Made by a program: the position numbers and the translations under genes
From: Bacillus sp. cl95
GTDB lineage: Bacteria; Bacillota; Bacilli; Bacillales; Cytobacillaceae
DNA: 64,000 bases
Direction: 5' to 3'
NCBI RefSeq assembly: GCF_900115925.1
Contig: NZ_FOYF01000001.1
Location: 372,001-436,000, forward strand
Part shown: piece by piece, positions 26,201-37,140 of the stretch
Numbering within the stretch: position 1 is the stretch's first letter
Layout of the letters: each line of letters opens with the position of its first letter
The notes under the pieces: model-generated
The model's database searches: none
Told to the model about the DNA's origin: nothing
What the model saw: only the letters and a program-made list of their open reading frames with translations

Positions 26201-26980
26201 TTAGTTGGATCTTAACTTATCTAATTCCATTAAGAACTTGTCGTTAAGAACTTTGATGTAAGTTCCTTTCATCCCTAATGAACGGGATTCAATGACACCA
26301 GCACTTTCGAGCTTTCTCAAAGCATTTACAATAACTGAACGAGTAATGCCTACGCGGTCAGCGATCTTAGATGCAACAAGTAAACCTTCCTTGCCATTTA
26401 GCTCTTCAAAAATATGCTCAATTGCTTCAAGTTCACTATATGATAATGAACTGATAGCCATTTGAACAACCGCTTTGCTACGCGCTTCTTCTTCAATTTC
26501 TTCTGCTTTTTCTCTTAAAATTTCCATTCCTACTACCGTTGCACCATATTCTCCAAGAATTAAATCATCATCATGGAATTTTTCATGAATACGAGCAAGA
26601 ATAAGTGTACCTAAACGCTCACCGCCACCAATGATTGGTACGATAGTTGTCAAACCTTCTCTGAATAGGTCTCTGTTTTCAACCGGGAAAGCAGTGTGCT
26701 CAGATTCCACATCAAGGTTTGATGAAGTTTCTTGAATTTGGAACAAATTCTTTGTGTACTCTTCAGGAAATTGACGCTCTTCAAGCATATTTTTCATACG
26801 CTCGTTTTCAATTTGCTGATTAATCGAAAAGCCAAGTAATTTTCCACGACGGCTAACGACGAATACATTTGCTTCAATAACATCGCTCAATGTATCAGAC
26901 ATTTCCTTGAAGTTTACAGGCTTTCCTGCAGCCTTTTGAAGTAAGGCATTAATCTTTCTAGTCTTTGATAATAAATCCAT
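26201..26980 (-). CDS. codY: Global GTP/branched-chain amino acid sensor CodY
   Basis: CodY is 259 residues from the ATG giving [15 protein letters not shown], nine bases after AGGAGG; the open frame extends further upstream but without a start site. It has the N-terminal GAF domain that binds Ile, Leu and Val (about 1-155) and a C-terminal winged helix-turn-helix ([22 protein letters not shown], about 203-224). The helix-turn-helix is almost identical to B. subtilis. CodY represses stationary-phase and motility genes while amino acids and GTP are plentiful. Its gene borders the fla/che operon that it probably regulates. Confidence 0.98.
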   Translation of the reverse strand: MDLLSKTRKINALLQKAAGKPVNFKEMSDTLSDVIEANVFVVSRRGKLLGFSINQQIENERMKNMLEERQFPEEYTKNLFQIQETSSNLDVESEHTAFPVENRDLFREGLTTIVPIIGGGERLGTLILARIHEKFHDDDLILGEYGATVVGMEILREKAEEIEEEARSKAVVQMAISSLSYSELEAIEHIFEELNGKEGLLVASKIADRVGITRSVIVNALRKLESAGVIESRSLGMKGTYIKVLNDKFLMELDKLRSN

Positions 26981-27046
26981 TTGTTTCTTCCTCCTATTAT
27001 CTAACACAAACCCTATTTTGATTATTAGTATGATGTTTCATTCTCA

Positions 27047-28453
27047 TTAAAGAATGAATTGGCTTAAGTCTTTATTTCGTGAGATCGCACCAAGTTTTTC
27101 TTCCACATATTGTGGAGTGATCTTAATGCTTTCAAGATTAATGTCCGGAGCTTCAAAGGATAAATCCTCTAAAAGTTTCTCAAGAATGGTATGAAGTCGT
27201 CTAGCACCGATATTATCAGTATTTTGATTTACTTCAAAAGCAACTTCAGCTATCTTACGAATAGCATCGTCAGAAAATTCAATTTGTATACCTTCCGTTT
27301 CCAATAAAGCCTGATATTGTTTTATTAGGGCGTTATCTGGTTCAACAAGAATTCGGAAAAAGTCATCTACCGTTAGCTTAGTTAACTCTACACGAATCGG
27401 GAATCGCCCTTGCAATTCAGGGATTAAATCCGAAGGCTTCGCCATGTGAAACGCACCGGCTGCGATGAACAAGATGTGATCCGTCTTCACAGAACCGTAC
27501 TTCGTTACAACCGTTGACCCTTCAACAACTGGAAGGATATCTCTTTGAACACCTTCGCGGGAAACATCTGCTGAAGATCCGCCAGCATTTTTGCTGGCAA
27601 TCTTATCAATCTCGTCAATAAAGATAATACCCGTTTGTTCTGCACGAAAAACCGCTTCTTGTGTCACTTCGTCCATATCAATCAATTTCTGAGCTTCTTC
27701 ATTGGTTAAAACGGTTCTAGCTTCTCTTACTGTAAGCTTACGTTTCTTACGACGTTTAGGCATAAAACTACTTAATGCATCTTGCATGTTCATGCCCATT
27801 TGCTCCATACCTGAGCCTTGTAGCATGTCGAACATAGATGGTTGCTGCTCATCCACTTCAACTGTTACGACTTGGTCTTCGAGCTCTCCCAATGCAAGTT
27901 TTTCCTTCACAATCTTACGTTTCTCGTTTTCATTGAAATCATCGTGAGAACTCGTTTCTGTTTCTGCCTGATGACCTCCTCCTCCAAAAAGCATTTCTAA
28001 AGGATTTTTGTAGGAAGTAGATTTTTTTTGAGATGGTACGAGCAAATCAATTAAACGATGATTTGCGTTTTCTTCAGCACGCTCTTTCACACTAAGCATT
28101 TTTTCTTCTTTTACAAGTCTTACTGCTGTTTCTGCTAAATCTCTTACCATTGATTCAACATCACGGCCAACATATCCGACCTCAGTAAATTTCGTTGCCT
28201 CCACTTTAATAAATGGAGCACTAACAAGTTTGGCCATTCTACGTGCAATTTCGGTTTTTCCGACTCCTGTAGGGCCAATCATTAGGATATTTTTCGGAAT
28301 AATTTCATCACGTAATTTACCGTCCAGTAAACTTCTTCTGTATCGGTTTCTTAGGGCAACTGCGACCGCCTTCTTCGCATCCTTCTGTCCTACAATATAT
28401 TGGTCAAGCTTATCTACAATCTGGCGGGGCGTTAAATTCGTCATTTTACTCAT
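27047..28453 (-). CDS. hslU: HslU (ClpY/CodX) ATPase of the HslUV protease
   Basis: HslU is a 468-residue AAA+ unfoldase. Walker A GPTGVGKT is at 60-67 and Walker B FIDEIDK near 275. A long charged I domain (about 110-240) lies between them, and the C-terminal tail inserts into HslV. It feeds proteins to the HslV ring. RBS AAGGAG lies eight bases before the ATG. It is flanked by hslV and codY, the order found in B. subtilis (codV-clpQ-clpY-codY). Confidence 0.98.
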   Translation of the reverse strand: MSKMTNLTPRQIVDKLDQYIVGQKDAKKAVAVALRNRYRRSLLDGKLRDEIIPKNILMIGPTGVGKTEIARRMAKLVSAPFIKVEATKFTEVGYVGRDVESMVRDLAETAVRLVKEEKMLSVKERAEENANHRLIDLLVPSQKKSTSYKNPLEMLFGGGGHQAETETSSHDDFNENEKRKIVKEKLALGELEDQVVTVEVDEQQPSMFDMLQGSGMEQMGMNMQDALSSFMPKRRKKRKLTVREARTVLTNEEAQKLIDMDEVTQEAVFRAEQTGIIFIDEIDKIASKNAGGSSADVSREGVQRDILPVVEGSTVVTKYGSVKTDHILFIAAGAFHMAKPSDLIPELQGRFPIRVELTKLTVDDFFRILVEPDNALIKQYQALLETEGIQIEFSDDAIRKIAEVAFEVNQNTDNIGARRLHTILEKLLEDLSFEAPDINLESIKITPQYVEEKLGAISRNKDLSQFIL

Positions 28454-28471
28454 GAATCAGGCTCCTTCCCG

Positions 28472-29014
28472 TTATAGCTCTTCCACAATAATATTTTCAT
28501 TTGTATAAACACAGATTTCAGCAGCCACATCTAATGCAGCTTTTGCAATTTCCTTAGCAGACAAATGTTCACCTGCAAACTTCTTCAAAGATCGTCCAGC
28601 AGCCAGGGCGTAATTCCCTCCTGAGCCGATAGCCAATATCCCATCATCAGGTTCGATCACTTCACCTGTTCCAGATACTAACAGAATGTGTTCTTCGTTC
28701 ATAACAATCAGCATTGCCTCAAGACGTCTCAATACTTTATCACTGCGCCATTGCTTGGCAAGTTCTACAGCTGCCCTTTGAAGATTTCCGTTGTACTCTT
28801 CCAGTTTACCTTCAAACATTTCAAATAAAGTGAAGGCATCTGCAACAGATCCAGCAAAACCAGCTAAGACTTTACCATTAAATATTTTTCTGACTTTTTT
28901 TGCAGTGTGTTTCATCACTACCGCGTTACCAAAAGTGACTTGACCATCACCTGACATCGCGCATTCCCCTTTATGATGAACCGCAAAAATCGTCGTTGCA
29001 TGAAATTGTGACAT
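28472..29014 (-). CDS. hslV: HslV (ClpQ/CodW) peptidase
   Basis: HslV is a 180-residue proteasome-beta-like peptidase. It starts [12 protein letters not shown] and contains GDGQVT, the KVRKI stretch and GSGGNYA. Bacillus HslV (CodW) has been described as using an N-terminal Ser rather than Thr. Ser2 would be exposed here after Met removal, and the usual Thr-Thr lies five residues further in. The peptidase ring works with HslU. It sits between xerC and hslU. Confidence 0.97.
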   Translation of the reverse strand: MSQFHATTIFAVHHKGECAMSGDGQVTFGNAVVMKHTAKKVRKIFNGKVLAGFAGSVADAFTLFEMFEGKLEEYNGNLQRAAVELAKQWRSDKVLRRLEAMLIVMNEEHILLVSGTGEVIEPDDGILAIGSGGNYALAAGRSLKKFAGEHLSAKEIAKAALDVAAEICVYTNENIIVEEL

Positions 29015-29061
29015 GATTAGTATCCTCCTTTAGGAGTTAATGGTTGGACCAGCCATCATCA

Positions 29062-29961
29062 TTAAGCTCTCGGATGATGGGTCATATAAGTTTTTCGCAA
29101 ATAGTCATTCGTTACATGTGTATAAACTTGTGTAGATGATAAAAATGCGTGTCCTAGCAATTCCTGAACAGTCCTCATATCGGCACCATTATTAAGAAGA
29201 TGTGTTGCAAAAGTATGCCTTAGCATATGCGGATGGATTTTACCATTCAAGGTTGATTTCTTGATCATCCCATCTAAAATGGTTCTTACCCCTCTAACAG
29301 TCAGCGGTCCGCCCCGATGATTAACAAACAGAGTATCGTGCTGTTCCTTGCCTTCTAGAAGCTTCTGTCTGCCATTGTTTATGTAATGTTCAAGCGAGTC
29401 ACTTGCAAAGCTACCAAAGGGTACATATCTTTCCTTGTTTCCTTTGCCATGAACAAGTATGGTCGATAGAAAAAAGTCCAAATCTTTAAGCCTAATGCTG
29501 CAGCATTCACTAACACGAATGCCAGTCGCGTATAGGAGTTCCAGCAAGGCTTTATTTCTTTGTCCGAGAGGCGTTTCCGTCTCACAAGATTCAAAGAGCT
29601 GTTGGAGTTCATCTTCGTAGAAGAACTCTGGCAGCCGCTTTTCCGCTTTGGGCATGGTAACAAGTGCAAATGGATTATCTTCAATTAGCTTCTCTCTGAG
29701 CATAAACTTATAAAAACTTCTCAAACAGGAAATTTTCTTGGCGACTGTCTTTCTTGCAAGCTTTCTTTCATATAAGAAAGTAAGATAGAGCCTTGCATCG
29801 GTGTATTGAACATCCTCAAAATGAGCAATGTTTTGTTCCACCATGAATTTAGCAAAATCACTAATATCATAATGATAATGTTCAACTGTATATTGTGAGT
29901 AGTTTTTTTCTATTTGTAAATATTCTATAAACAATTTTAATGAAACGTTCACATTCTCCAA
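29062..29961 (-). CDS. xerC: Tyrosine recombinase XerC (CodV)
   Basis: This 299-residue tyrosine recombinase has all catalytic residues: Arg149 (GIRVSE), Lys173, His245, Arg248 (HMLRHT), His271 (LGHA) and Tyr280. With XerD it resolves chromosome dimers at dif. B. subtilis calls it CodV; it is the first gene of the codV-hslV-hslU-codY set. The start is TTG (TTGGAGAATGTG), five bases after GGGGTGG, giving MENV as in B. subtilis. No dif site was seen nearby. Confidence 0.97.
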   Translation of the reverse strand: MENVNVSLKLFIEYLQIEKNYSQYTVEHYHYDISDFAKFMVEQNIAHFEDVQYTDARLYLTFLYERKLARKTVAKKISCLRSFYKFMLREKLIEDNPFALVTMPKAEKRLPEFFYEDELQQLFESCETETPLGQRNKALLELLYATGIRVSECCSIRLKDLDFFLSTILVHGKGNKERYVPFGSFASDSLEHYINNGRQKLLEGKEQHDTLFVNHRGGPLTVRGVRTILDGMIKKSTLNGKIHPHMLRHTFATHLLNNGADMRTVQELLGHAFLSSTQVYTHVTNDYLRKTYMTHHPRA

Positions 29962-30021
29962 TCATACCACCCCACAAAGCTACTAAATATTATCACAATT
30001 GAATATGGCTTGCAAGGATAT

Positions 30022-31329
30022 TTACAAACTTTTCGCAAAGTTCTGAATTGTTTCTAATGCTCTGCTAGCATGTGCTGCATAACGATCTGCTTTCGCTTTA
30101 ATCTTAACAGGTAATTCAGGGAATAATCCGAAGTTTGCATTCATAGGTTGAAAATTCTTAGAGTTGGCATTTGTGATATATTTCGCCATACTTCCCATTG
30201 CTGTTTCAGCTGGGAATTCAGCAGGCTTTTCCCCTAATACAAGACGAGCAGCGTTGATCCCCGCAATTAATCCACTTGCTGCAGATTCTACATATCCTTC
30301 TACACCAGTCATCTGTCCAGCAAAGAATAAATCTTCACGATTACCGAATTGGTATGTTGGCATAAGTACTTTTGGAGAGTTTATGAAAGTATTTCTGTGC
30401 ATAACACCGTAGCGAATAATTTCTGCGTTTTCCAAGCCAGGAATTAAGCGAATGACTTCTTTTTGAGCTCCCCATTTAAGGTGAGTTTGAAAACCTACAA
30501 TATTATAAAGTGTTCCTGCAGCATCGTCCTGGCGCAACTGAACTACGGCGAAAGGTCGCTTGCCTGTACGAGGATCTTCAAGTCCAACCGGTTTCATTGG
30601 TCCGAAAAGCATCGTTTTCTTTCCACGTTGACCCATTACTTCAATTGGCATACAGCCTTCAAAATAGATTTCCTTTTCAAATTCTTTTAATGGAACCGTT
30701 TCTGCTGAAACAAGCGCCTGATAGAACACTTCGAATTCTTCCTCTGTCATTGGACAGTTTAAGTAAGCAGCTTCCCCTTTATCATAACGAGATTTCAAAT
30801 AAACCTTGTCCATATTGATGCTGTCTTTTTCAAGAATCGGTGCAGCTGCATCATAGAAATACAAATAATCCTCGCCTGTTAACTCTTTCAATTGTGCAGC
30901 AAGTGCTGGACTTGTTAACGGTCCTGTTGCAATAATGGTAATCCCCTCAGGAATTTCAGTAACTTCTTCATTGACAACAGTAACGTTTTCATGGTTTTTT
31001 ACTTTATCTGTTACAGCAGCAGCAAATTCGTGTCTATCTACAGCAAGCGCACCGCCGGCAGGTACAGAGCATTCATCAGCTGAAAGAATAATGACAGAAT
31101 CTAACAGACGCATTTCTTCTTTTAATACTCCAACTGCGTTTGTAAGTGTATTTGCCCTTAATGAATTACTGCAAACCAATTCTGCAAATTTATCTGTATG
31201 ATGAGCGGGTGTCTGTTTTACCGGTCTCATTTCATATAGTCTTACTTTTATGCCTCTTTTCGCTAGTTGCCATGCTGCTTCACTTCCGGCAAGACCTGCA
31301 CCGATTACATTTACTGTTACATTACTCAT
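30022..31329 (-). CDS. trmFO: tRNA (uracil-54-C5) methyltransferase TrmFO
   Basis: This 435-residue flavoprotein has the same length as B. subtilis TrmFO (formerly Gid). It begins with a Rossmann FAD-binding motif ([11 protein letters not shown]) and contains CSNSLR, with the active Cys region, and a second Cys in LNCPM. It makes ribothymidine at position 54 of tRNA using methylene-tetrahydrofolate, the route found in Gram-positive bacteria. GGAGG lies seven bases before the ATG. It lies between topA and xerC. Confidence 0.98.
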   Translation of the reverse strand: MSNVTVNVIGAGLAGSEAAWQLAKRGIKVRLYEMRPVKQTPAHHTDKFAELVCSNSLRANTLTNAVGVLKEEMRLLDSVIILSADECSVPAGGALAVDRHEFAAAVTDKVKNHENVTVVNEEVTEIPEGITIIATGPLTSPALAAQLKELTGEDYLYFYDAAAPILEKDSINMDKVYLKSRYDKGEAAYLNCPMTEEEFEVFYQALVSAETVPLKEFEKEIYFEGCMPIEVMGQRGKKTMLFGPMKPVGLEDPRTGKRPFAVVQLRQDDAAGTLYNIVGFQTHLKWGAQKEVIRLIPGLENAEIIRYGVMHRNTFINSPKVLMPTYQFGNREDLFFAGQMTGVEGYVESAASGLIAGINAARLVLGEKPAEFPAETAMGSMAKYITNANSKNFQPMNANFGLFPELPVKIKAKADRYAAHASRALETIQNFAKSL

Positions 31330-31407
31330 TTTGTTACCTCCACTATGCTACCTTTTATTCTTCAATCTATATATTTACCATCATTCATTTCCATCTTACA
31401 GTTAACA

Positions 31408-31437
31408 ATACGAAAACTTCAGAAAAAAGTTTCGTAT
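31408..31437. repeat. Inverted repeat upstream of trmFO
   Basis: ATACGAAAACTT, a seven-base spacer CAGAAAA, then AAGTTTCGTAT: 11 paired positions with a single extra A in one arm. It lies about 80-110 bases before the trmFO start in a 250-base spacer. No U tract follows in mRNA sense, so it is not a terminator. It may be an operator or a leader hairpin; I do not recognise the motif. Confidence 0.65.
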
Positions 31438-31556
31438 ATTACAAATTTCGACAAAACGAAAAAAGAGCAAGACTTCTCTTTTGGCTTGCCAGAAGAAAAG
31501 CATAACCGTTTAGAAGAATAAAATCCATTTTCTTCTGTTTTTTAATGAGAAAATGG

Positions 31557-31582
31557 AAAAGAGTGAGCTTGGAGCTCACTCT
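31557..31582 (-). terminator. Terminator after topA
   Basis: The mRNA-sense hairpin is AGAGTGAGC, loop TCCAA, GCTCACTCT: a perfect 9-bp stem followed by TTTTCCATTTTC. The left arm overlaps the topA stop codon. It should separate topA from trmFO, though the U run is short. The following 220 bases up to trmFO contain the inverted repeat at 31408 and no gene. Confidence 0.8.
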
Positions 31583-33656
31583 AACTTTGCTGCTCTTCTT
31601 TGTAGTCACATTCTGTACACTGTACCTGGACACCTTTTTTTAATTTCTTCTCGACTAAATAGCTCTCGCATTTTGGACAGTTTCTTGGCAGTGGCTTATC
31701 CCATGAAATAAAGTCACATCCAGGATATTGATCGCATCCATAAAACAATCGCTTCTTTTTGCTTTTTCTTTCGATAATGTTACCTTCTTTACATTTAGGA
31801 CAAGTAACACCGATGTCTTTGACAATTGCTTTCGTGTTTCTGCAGTCAGGAAAATTGCTGCATGCCATGAACTTTCCATATCGTCCCATTTTAAATACCA
31901 TCGGACTACCACATTGTTCACAATCTTCGCCAGCAGGCTCATCTTTTATTTCAACCTGTTGCATTTCTTGTTCAGCTCTGCCTAAATGCTTTTCGAAATC
32001 TTTATAAAAATTGTCAATAACGTTGACCCAACCTACTTTTCCATCCTCGACATCATCAAGGCCTTGTTCCATCTTAGCAGTGAATTCAACATCCAATACA
32101 TCCGGAAAAAACTCAAGAATCAATTGTAACACGATTTCTCCAAGTTCGGTAGGTATAAATCGCTTATTATCTAAAGCTACGTATCCTCTTTTTTGTATCG
32201 TATCAAGAGTAGGTGCATAAGTAGATGGTCTACCTATACCTAACTCTTCAAGTGTTTTGACTAATCTGGCCTCCGTATACCTTGGTGGAGGTTGAGTGAA
32301 GTGTTGTTTTGGCTCAATGTCCTTTTTAAAAACTTCGTCCCCTTCTTTCAAGTCAGGAAGCATTCTTTCGCTTTCCTCTACTTGATCATCTGAACCTTCC
32401 ACATAAAGTTTCATGAAACCAGGGAATTTCACTTTTGATCCAGTAGCTCTGAATACAACAGATCCGTTTTGTAAGTCTACGCTCATGGTATCCATGATGG
32501 CATGTGCCATTTGGCTCGCTAAGAATCTTTCCCATATCAACTTATACAGTCGGAATTGATCTCGAGACAAAAATTCTTTCATGCTGTTTGGATCACGGAG
32601 GGCGCTTGTTGGTCGAACCGCTTCATGCGCATCTTGTGCATTTGATTGCTTTTTCTCTTTTCTTTGTTCTTCCTTTAGGTAAGATTCGCCAAATTCTGAA
32701 GCAATGTATGAAGCCGCTTCATTTTGGGCTGTTTCGGAGATTCGAGTGGAATCTGTACGCATGTAAGTAATTAAACCAACTGTACCTTCCTTACCGAGCT
32801 CTATACCTTCATATAGTTGTTGAGCAAGCATCATTGTCTTCTTGGCACGGAAATTCAGTTTTCTCGCAGCCTCTTGTTGTAATGAAGAAGTTGTAAAAGG
32901 CGGTGCTGGATTTCTTTTTCGTTCTTTCTTTGAAACAGATATTACCTTGAACTTGTTACCTTCCATCTTTTGCAGAATTCCATTTACGTCCTGCTCGGAT
33001 GTCAGTTCCATCTTCTTGTCACCTAGCCCATAGAAGAATGCTTCAAAGACATCGTTTCCTTTTAATAATTCACCAGAAATGGTCCAGTATTCTTCAGGGA
33101 TAAAAGCCTGTATTTCTTGTTCACGATCAATGATTAATCGCACCGCTACAGATTGTACCCTTCCGGCACTCAAACCTTTTTTTACTTTTTTCCATAATAG
33201 GGGACTGATATTGTAACCGACGAGGCGATCTAAGATACGACGTGCCTGTTGGGCATCTACAAGATCCATATTGATTGGTCTAGGGTGCTTAAAGGATTCT
33301 TTGATGGCATCCTTTGTTATTTCATTAAAAACAACCCTGCAATCTGAAGTGATATCTACATCAAGTGTGTGAGCCAAATGCCAGGCAATTGCCTCTCCTT
33401 CACGATCCGGGTCAGCCGCGAGATAAATTTTCTTTGCTTTTTTTGCAGCGGACTTCAATTCTTTAAGGACAGGGCCCTTCCCTCTAATAGTTATGTATTT
33501 AGGGTCATAGTTGTTTTCTGTATCGACACCCATTTGGCTTTTCGGTAAATCACGAACATGCCCCATGGATGCTTTCACTTTATATTTCTTTCCAAGATAG
33601 CGCTCTATCGTTTTCGCCTTAGCTGGCGACTCTACGATTACAAGAAAATCGGACAT
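31581..33656 (-). CDS. topA: DNA topoisomerase I
   Basis: TopA is 691 residues from the ATG giving [11 protein letters not shown], eight bases after GGAGG; this equals the length of the B. subtilis enzyme. It has a TOPRIM domain with DPDREGEA, the active-site Tyr in [11 protein letters not shown] (near 297), and three C-terminal four-Cys zinc ribbons (CEQC..CSNFPDC, CPKC..CDQYPGC, CPKC..CTEC). It relaxes negative supercoils behind RNA polymerase. A probable CcpA site lies about 90 bases upstream. Confidence 0.98.
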   Translation of the reverse strand: MSDFLVIVESPAKAKTIERYLGKKYKVKASMGHVRDLPKSQMGVDTENNYDPKYITIRGKGPVLKELKSAAKKAKKIYLAADPDREGEAIAWHLAHTLDVDITSDCRVVFNEITKDAIKESFKHPRPINMDLVDAQQARRILDRLVGYNISPLLWKKVKKGLSAGRVQSVAVRLIIDREQEIQAFIPEEYWTISGELLKGNDVFEAFFYGLGDKKMELTSEQDVNGILQKMEGNKFKVISVSKKERKRNPAPPFTTSSLQQEAARKLNFRAKKTMMLAQQLYEGIELGKEGTVGLITYMRTDSTRISETAQNEAASYIASEFGESYLKEEQRKEKKQSNAQDAHEAVRPTSALRDPNSMKEFLSRDQFRLYKLIWERFLASQMAHAIMDTMSVDLQNGSVVFRATGSKVKFPGFMKLYVEGSDDQVEESERMLPDLKEGDEVFKKDIEPKQHFTQPPPRYTEARLVKTLEELGIGRPSTYAPTLDTIQKRGYVALDNKRFIPTELGEIVLQLILEFFPDVLDVEFTAKMEQGLDDVEDGKVGWVNVIDNFYKDFEKHLGRAEQEMQQVEIKDEPAGEDCEQCGSPMVFKMGRYGKFMACSNFPDCRNTKAIVKDIGVTCPKCKEGNIIERKSKKKRLFYGCDQYPGCDFISWDKPLPRNCPKCESYLVEKKLKKGVQVQCTECDYKEEQQS

Positions 33657-33746
33657 CCATTTTTCCTCCTTAAGAGGTCTATATTTCATACCATCTATTA
33701 CTACATATTCTCTATTTATCTTTTAATAGGAAGTCGAAAACAACCC

Positions 33747-33762
33747 TCGAAACCGTTTTCAT
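33747..33762 (-). promoter_or_regulatory. cre-like CcpA site upstream of topA
   Basis: In minus-strand sense ATGAAAACGGTTTCGA matches 15 of 16 positions of the cre consensus WTGNAARCGNWWWCAW. It lies about 91-106 bases before the topA start codon in a 296-base spacer that has no gene. A possible promoter upstream of it (TGTTATACAT) is weak. A roadblock or repressor role is possible. Carbon control of topA is not something I know from B. subtilis. Confidence 0.5.
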
Positions 33763-33952
33763 GATGTGGAAACGAAAATGGGACATTGATTGATAACTCT
33801 TTTTATTGTTTGGACACCTGATGCAAAATGTATAACAGAATCAAAATAATTTCAACCTTTTTCCACTAAATTAAGAAGGTTTTTTCAAAATCATACATAA
33901 AAATCCTTTTTTTATGAATTATACAGCATTTTCCCCGAAAAAATACCACATG

Positions 33953-34816
33953 TCAATTTCTTATCTCAACTAAAATGTCTTCAGCCGTCGTAACTAGCTT
34001 TGCTCCTTGCTGAATTAACTCATTAGTGCCATTTGAAAAAGGGTTAAAGATACTGCCTGGTAATGAAAAGACTTCCCTGCCTTCATTTACCGCATAATTG
34101 GCAGTAATAAGCGACCCGCTTTTTCTCTTTGCTTCTATTATTAATGTACCTTTAGATAGGCCACTGATGATTCTGTTTCGCATCGGAAAGTGCCATTTAC
34201 TTGGTTTTGTATCTGGAGGATATTCTGAAATGACGAGGTGTGTTTTCATCAATTCCATCGCCAAGGATAAATTTTCTTTTGGATAAATATGATAAAAACC
34301 TCCTGCAATCACTGCGATAGTTTGACCACCATTTCTTAGTGTACATTCATGAGCAATGGCATCAATTCCCTTGGCCAAACCACTTACGATGACGATTCCT
34401 CTTTCAATCAGATCAGGAAATAAGAGTCTGATGGCATTTTTCCCATATTGAGTTGCCTGCCTGGAACCTACAACTGCTAGCTTCGGTTCAAGTTTTAATA
34501 ACTCTATATTACCTTTTGCAAATAGAGCCCAGGGGGGTTGATATATCTCTTTTAAAGCAGGAGGATATTCTTTATCAAAAATTGTAATAACCTTTATTGC
34601 GTTTGTCTCATATTGTCGCATTTGTTCAAGAATAAGTTCAGTGGAGGGAGTTTTTAAAGATTCTGTAGCATTGAGAGGTCGTTTGAGGGAATCAAAGGAA
34701 GAAAGTTGATAAACGTTGTGTAAATGAGGATCCTTCTTCAGTAGGTTATATACTGCAGACCAGCTTATATTCGGACAATGAAGCAGATGGACTAGTCTTC
34801 TTTTAAAATCGTCCAT
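33953..34816 (-). CDS. dprA: DNA processing protein DprA (Smf)
   Basis: DprA is 287 residues. It has a short N-terminal helical domain and the Rossmann-like core with the family signatures LAVVGSRQATQYG, VSGLAKGIDAIAHE, GG.YP.EN and FPMRNRIISGLS. It loads RecA on incoming single-stranded DNA during transformation. TAGGAGG precedes the ATG. It lies between topA and sucD as in B. subtilis. No extra C-terminal winged helix is seen, in keeping with Bacillus forms. Confidence 0.96.
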   Translation of the reverse strand: MDDFKRRLVHLLHCPNISWSAVYNLLKKDPHLHNVYQLSSFDSLKRPLNATESLKTPSTELILEQMRQYETNAIKVITIFDKEYPPALKEIYQPPWALFAKGNIELLKLEPKLAVVGSRQATQYGKNAIRLLFPDLIERGIVIVSGLAKGIDAIAHECTLRNGGQTIAVIAGGFYHIYPKENLSLAMELMKTHLVISEYPPDTKPSKWHFPMRNRIISGLSKGTLIIEAKRKSGSLITANYAVNEGREVFSLPGSIFNPFSNGTNELIQQGAKLVTTAEDILVEIRN

Positions 34817-34840
34817 GGGTTAACCTCCTATTTTTTAAGG

Positions 34841-34873
34841 TGAAACAGCCCCTCTGATAGAGGGACTATTTCA
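34841..34873 (-). other. Strong stem-loop between sucD and dprA without U tract
   Basis: In mRNA sense TGAAATAGTCCCTC, loop TATCA, GAGGGGCTGTTTCA: a 14-bp stem with two G-U pairs. It begins about 22 bases after the sucD stop. It is followed by CCTTAAAAAATAGG, the reverse of a U tract, and then the dprA ribosome binding site. It may stabilise sucCD mRNA or lower read-through into dprA. Confidence 0.7.
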
Positions 34874-34894
34874 GACTATATGAAACTAAGAAAA

Positions 34895-35797
34895 TTAATG
34901 TGTTTTACACTTTTCGTATAAGCCGTTTTCTTTAAGTGCTTCAATGAGAGTTTCACCCATTACAGATGGTGTGTCTGCTACTTTAATTCCACACTCGTTC
35001 ATGACGCGAATCTTTTCATCAGCCGTACCTTTACCGCCTGAGATAATAGCACCAGCGTGACCCATGCGTTTTCCTGGAGGTGCAGTGCGTCCACCAATGA
35101 ATCCAACTACAGGCTTCGTCATGTTAGCTTTTACCCACTCGGCTGCTTCTTCTTCAGCTGTTCCACCAATTTCACCGATCATGATTACTGCATATGTTTC
35201 AGGATCTTCGTTGAAAGCTTTTAGAACATCGATGAAGTTTGTACCATTTACAGGATCTCCACCAATACCTACAGCTGTAGATTGTCCGATTCCTGTTTGT
35301 GTTAATTGGTGTACAGCTTCGTAAGTTAAAGTTCCAGAACGTGAAACTACACCAACATGACCTTTTGTATGAATGTATCCTGGCATAATACCAATTTTAC
35401 ACTCATCCGGTGTGATTACACCTGGGCAGTTAGGTCCTACTAAACGAGTTTTCTTACCTTCCATGTATCGCTTAACCTTTACCATATCCAAAACAGGAAT
35501 GTGCTCAGTGATACAGATTGCAAGATCCAGTTCAGCATCTACCGCTTCAAGGATAGCATCCGCTGCGAATGGAGCAGGTACATAGATGACTGAAGCATTT
35601 GCACCAGTAGCTTCAACCGCTTCTTTTACAGTGTTGAAAACTGGTACGCCTTCTACTTCCATTCCACCCTTACCAGGTGTAGTACCACCAACGATTTGCG
35701 TGCCGTATTCCAGCATTTGTTTTGTATGGAAAAGGGCCGTTGAACCTGTAATACCTTGAACAATGACCTTCGTATCTTTATTAATAAAAACGCTCAC
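34895..35797 (-). CDS. sucD: Succinyl-CoA synthetase alpha subunit
   Basis: This 300-residue protein has the CoA-binding Rossmann fold ([17 protein letters not shown]), GPNCPG, and the phospho-histidine loop MGHAGAI near residue 246. With SucC it makes ATP (or GTP) from succinyl-CoA in the TCA cycle. The start is GTG (GTGAGCGTT), seven bases after AAGGGG. It follows sucC by about 70 bases and should be on the same mRNA. Confidence 0.98.
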   Translation of the reverse strand: MSVFINKDTKVIVQGITGSTALFHTKQMLEYGTQIVGGTTPGKGGMEVEGVPVFNTVKEAVEATGANASVIYVPAPFAADAILEAVDAELDLAICITEHIPVLDMVKVKRYMEGKKTRLVGPNCPGVITPDECKIGIMPGYIHTKGHVGVVSRSGTLTYEAVHQLTQTGIGQSTAVGIGGDPVNGTNFIDVLKAFNEDPETYAVIMIGEIGGTAEEEAAEWVKANMTKPVVGFIGGRTAPPGKRMGHAGAIISGGKGTADEKIRVMNECGIKVADTPSVMGETLIEALKENGLYEKCKTH

Positions 35798-35869
35798 TTC
35801 AATTCCCCTTCCTTATCTCCAGTATCACCGTCAGGCTTATTCATCATCCCAACTGGCTCTGTATGAATT

Positions 35870-37030
35870 TTAACCTACTAAAGAAACGATTTTTTGTGCT
35901 CCGTCAGCCATTGATTCAGCTGCAATGATATTTAAGTCAGACTCAGCAAGGATCTTCTTCCCAAGTTCAACGTTAGTACCTTCTAAACGAACAACTAGCG
36001 GAACACTTAGTCCTACTTGCTTAGCAGCCTCTACAACACCCTCAGCAATAACGTCACACTTCATGATTCCGCCAAAGATGTTAACGAAAATACCTTTAAC
36101 GTTTGCATCAGAAAGGATGATTTTGAAAGCTTCAGTTACTTTTTCAGCTGTTGCACCGCCCCCAACATCAAGGAAGTTTGCAGGGTCTCCACCATAATGC
36201 TTTACAATATCCATAGTTGCCATTGCAAGTCCTGCTCCGTTAACCATACAGCCGATATTTCCATCTAAAGATATGTAGCTTAGGTCGTATTTAGAAGCTT
36301 CGATTTCCTTTGCATCTTCCTCTTCAAGGTCACGGTACTCTAACACGTCTTTTTGACGGTATAAAGCATTTGAATCGAAGTTCAATTTTGCATCTAACGC
36401 CATTACTTTACCATCACCTGTAACAACAAGCGGGTTGATTTCTGCGATAGAGCAATCTTTTTCAATGTATGCAGAGTATAATGCCATCATAAATTTGACT
36501 GCTTGGCCAATTAATTCCTTAGGAATATTAATGTTAAATGCAATACGACGAGCTTGGTATGCACTTAAACCAACAACAGGATCGATTTCTTCTTTGAAGA
36601 TTTTTTCAGGCGTCTTTTCAGCCACTTCTTCAATCTCCGTTCCACCTTCTTCGGAAGCCATTAGGACTACACGTGAAGTCGCACGGTCAAGAACTAGTCC
36701 GATATAATACTCTTTCTTAATATCGCAACCTTCTTCAATTAGCAGACGCTTTACTTCTTTACCCTCAGGACCTGTTTGATGCGTAATAAGCGTCTTGCCT
36801 AAGATTTCTGTTGCATATGTACGAACTTCGTCAAGGTTTTTAGCAACTTTAACACCGCCAGCTTTTCCTCTTCCACCAGCGTGGATTTGTGCTTTAACTA
36901 CACAAACTTGTGTGCCAAGTTCTTTTGCAGCTTCTACAGCTTCTTCAACCGTGAATGCCACTTTTCCATTTGGAACAGCAACCCCATATTTTCTGAGGAT
37001 CTCTTTTCCTTGATACTCATGGATATTCAT
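35870..37030 (-). CDS. sucC: Succinyl-CoA synthetase beta subunit
   Basis: This 386-residue protein has an N-terminal ATP-grasp domain ([24 protein letters not shown]) and a C-terminal ligase domain ([17 protein letters not shown]). The order sucC then sucD and the length match B. subtilis. AAGGAGG lies seven bases before the ATG. A good SigA promoter with an overlapping cre-like site lies about 80-110 bases upstream, so glucose repression through CcpA is likely. Confidence 0.98.
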   Translation of the reverse strand: MNIHEYQGKEILRKYGVAVPNGKVAFTVEEAVEAAKELGTQVCVVKAQIHAGGRGKAGGVKVAKNLDEVRTYATEILGKTLITHQTGPEGKEVKRLLIEEGCDIKKEYYIGLVLDRATSRVVLMASEEGGTEIEEVAEKTPEKIFKEEIDPVVGLSAYQARRIAFNINIPKELIGQAVKFMMALYSAYIEKDCSIAEINPLVVTGDGKVMALDAKLNFDSNALYRQKDVLEYRDLEEEDAKEIEASKYDLSYISLDGNIGCMVNGAGLAMATMDIVKHYGGDPANFLDVGGGATAEKVTEAFKIILSDANVKGIFVNIFGGIMKCDVIAEGVVEAAKQVGLSVPLVVRLEGTNVELGKKILAESDLNIIAAESMADGAQKIVSLVG

Positions 37031-37097
37031 TTCCCATCCTCCTTAATCTGACGGCTTCGCATAAGCGCTTCCGCGTTCCCTATTAACTTATCAAAAA

Positions 37098-37113
37098 TAG
37101 ACTGCGCTTTCAT
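37098..37113 (-). promoter_or_regulatory. cre-like CcpA site at the sucCD promoter
   Basis: In minus-strand sense ATGAAAGCGCAGTCTA matches 14 of 16 positions of the cre consensus. It begins at the end of the -10 box and covers the expected start point, the usual place for CcpA repression. TCA-cycle genes are commonly repressed by glucose in Bacillus, which fits. Confidence 0.6.
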
Positions 37114-37140
37114 TTTATATAATGACACATACCTTGTCCA
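37112..37140 (-). promoter_or_regulatory. SigA-type promoter of sucCD
   Basis: TGGACA (37135-37140), a 17-base spacer, then TAAAAT (37112-37117): five of six matches at both boxes. The leader to the sucC ATG would be about 75 bases. It sits between the ylqH terminator and sucC in a 242-base spacer without genes. Confidence 0.75.

Noticed and set aside
31455-31500. Terminator-like hairpin (GCAAG...CTTGC then TTTTTT) between topA and trmFO
   Set aside because: The stem is only five base pairs with a long loop; the better terminator is at 31557-31582.
33840-33900. Terminator after dprA (AACCTT...AAGGTT)
   Set aside because: Six base pairs with a 16-base loop and no following U run.
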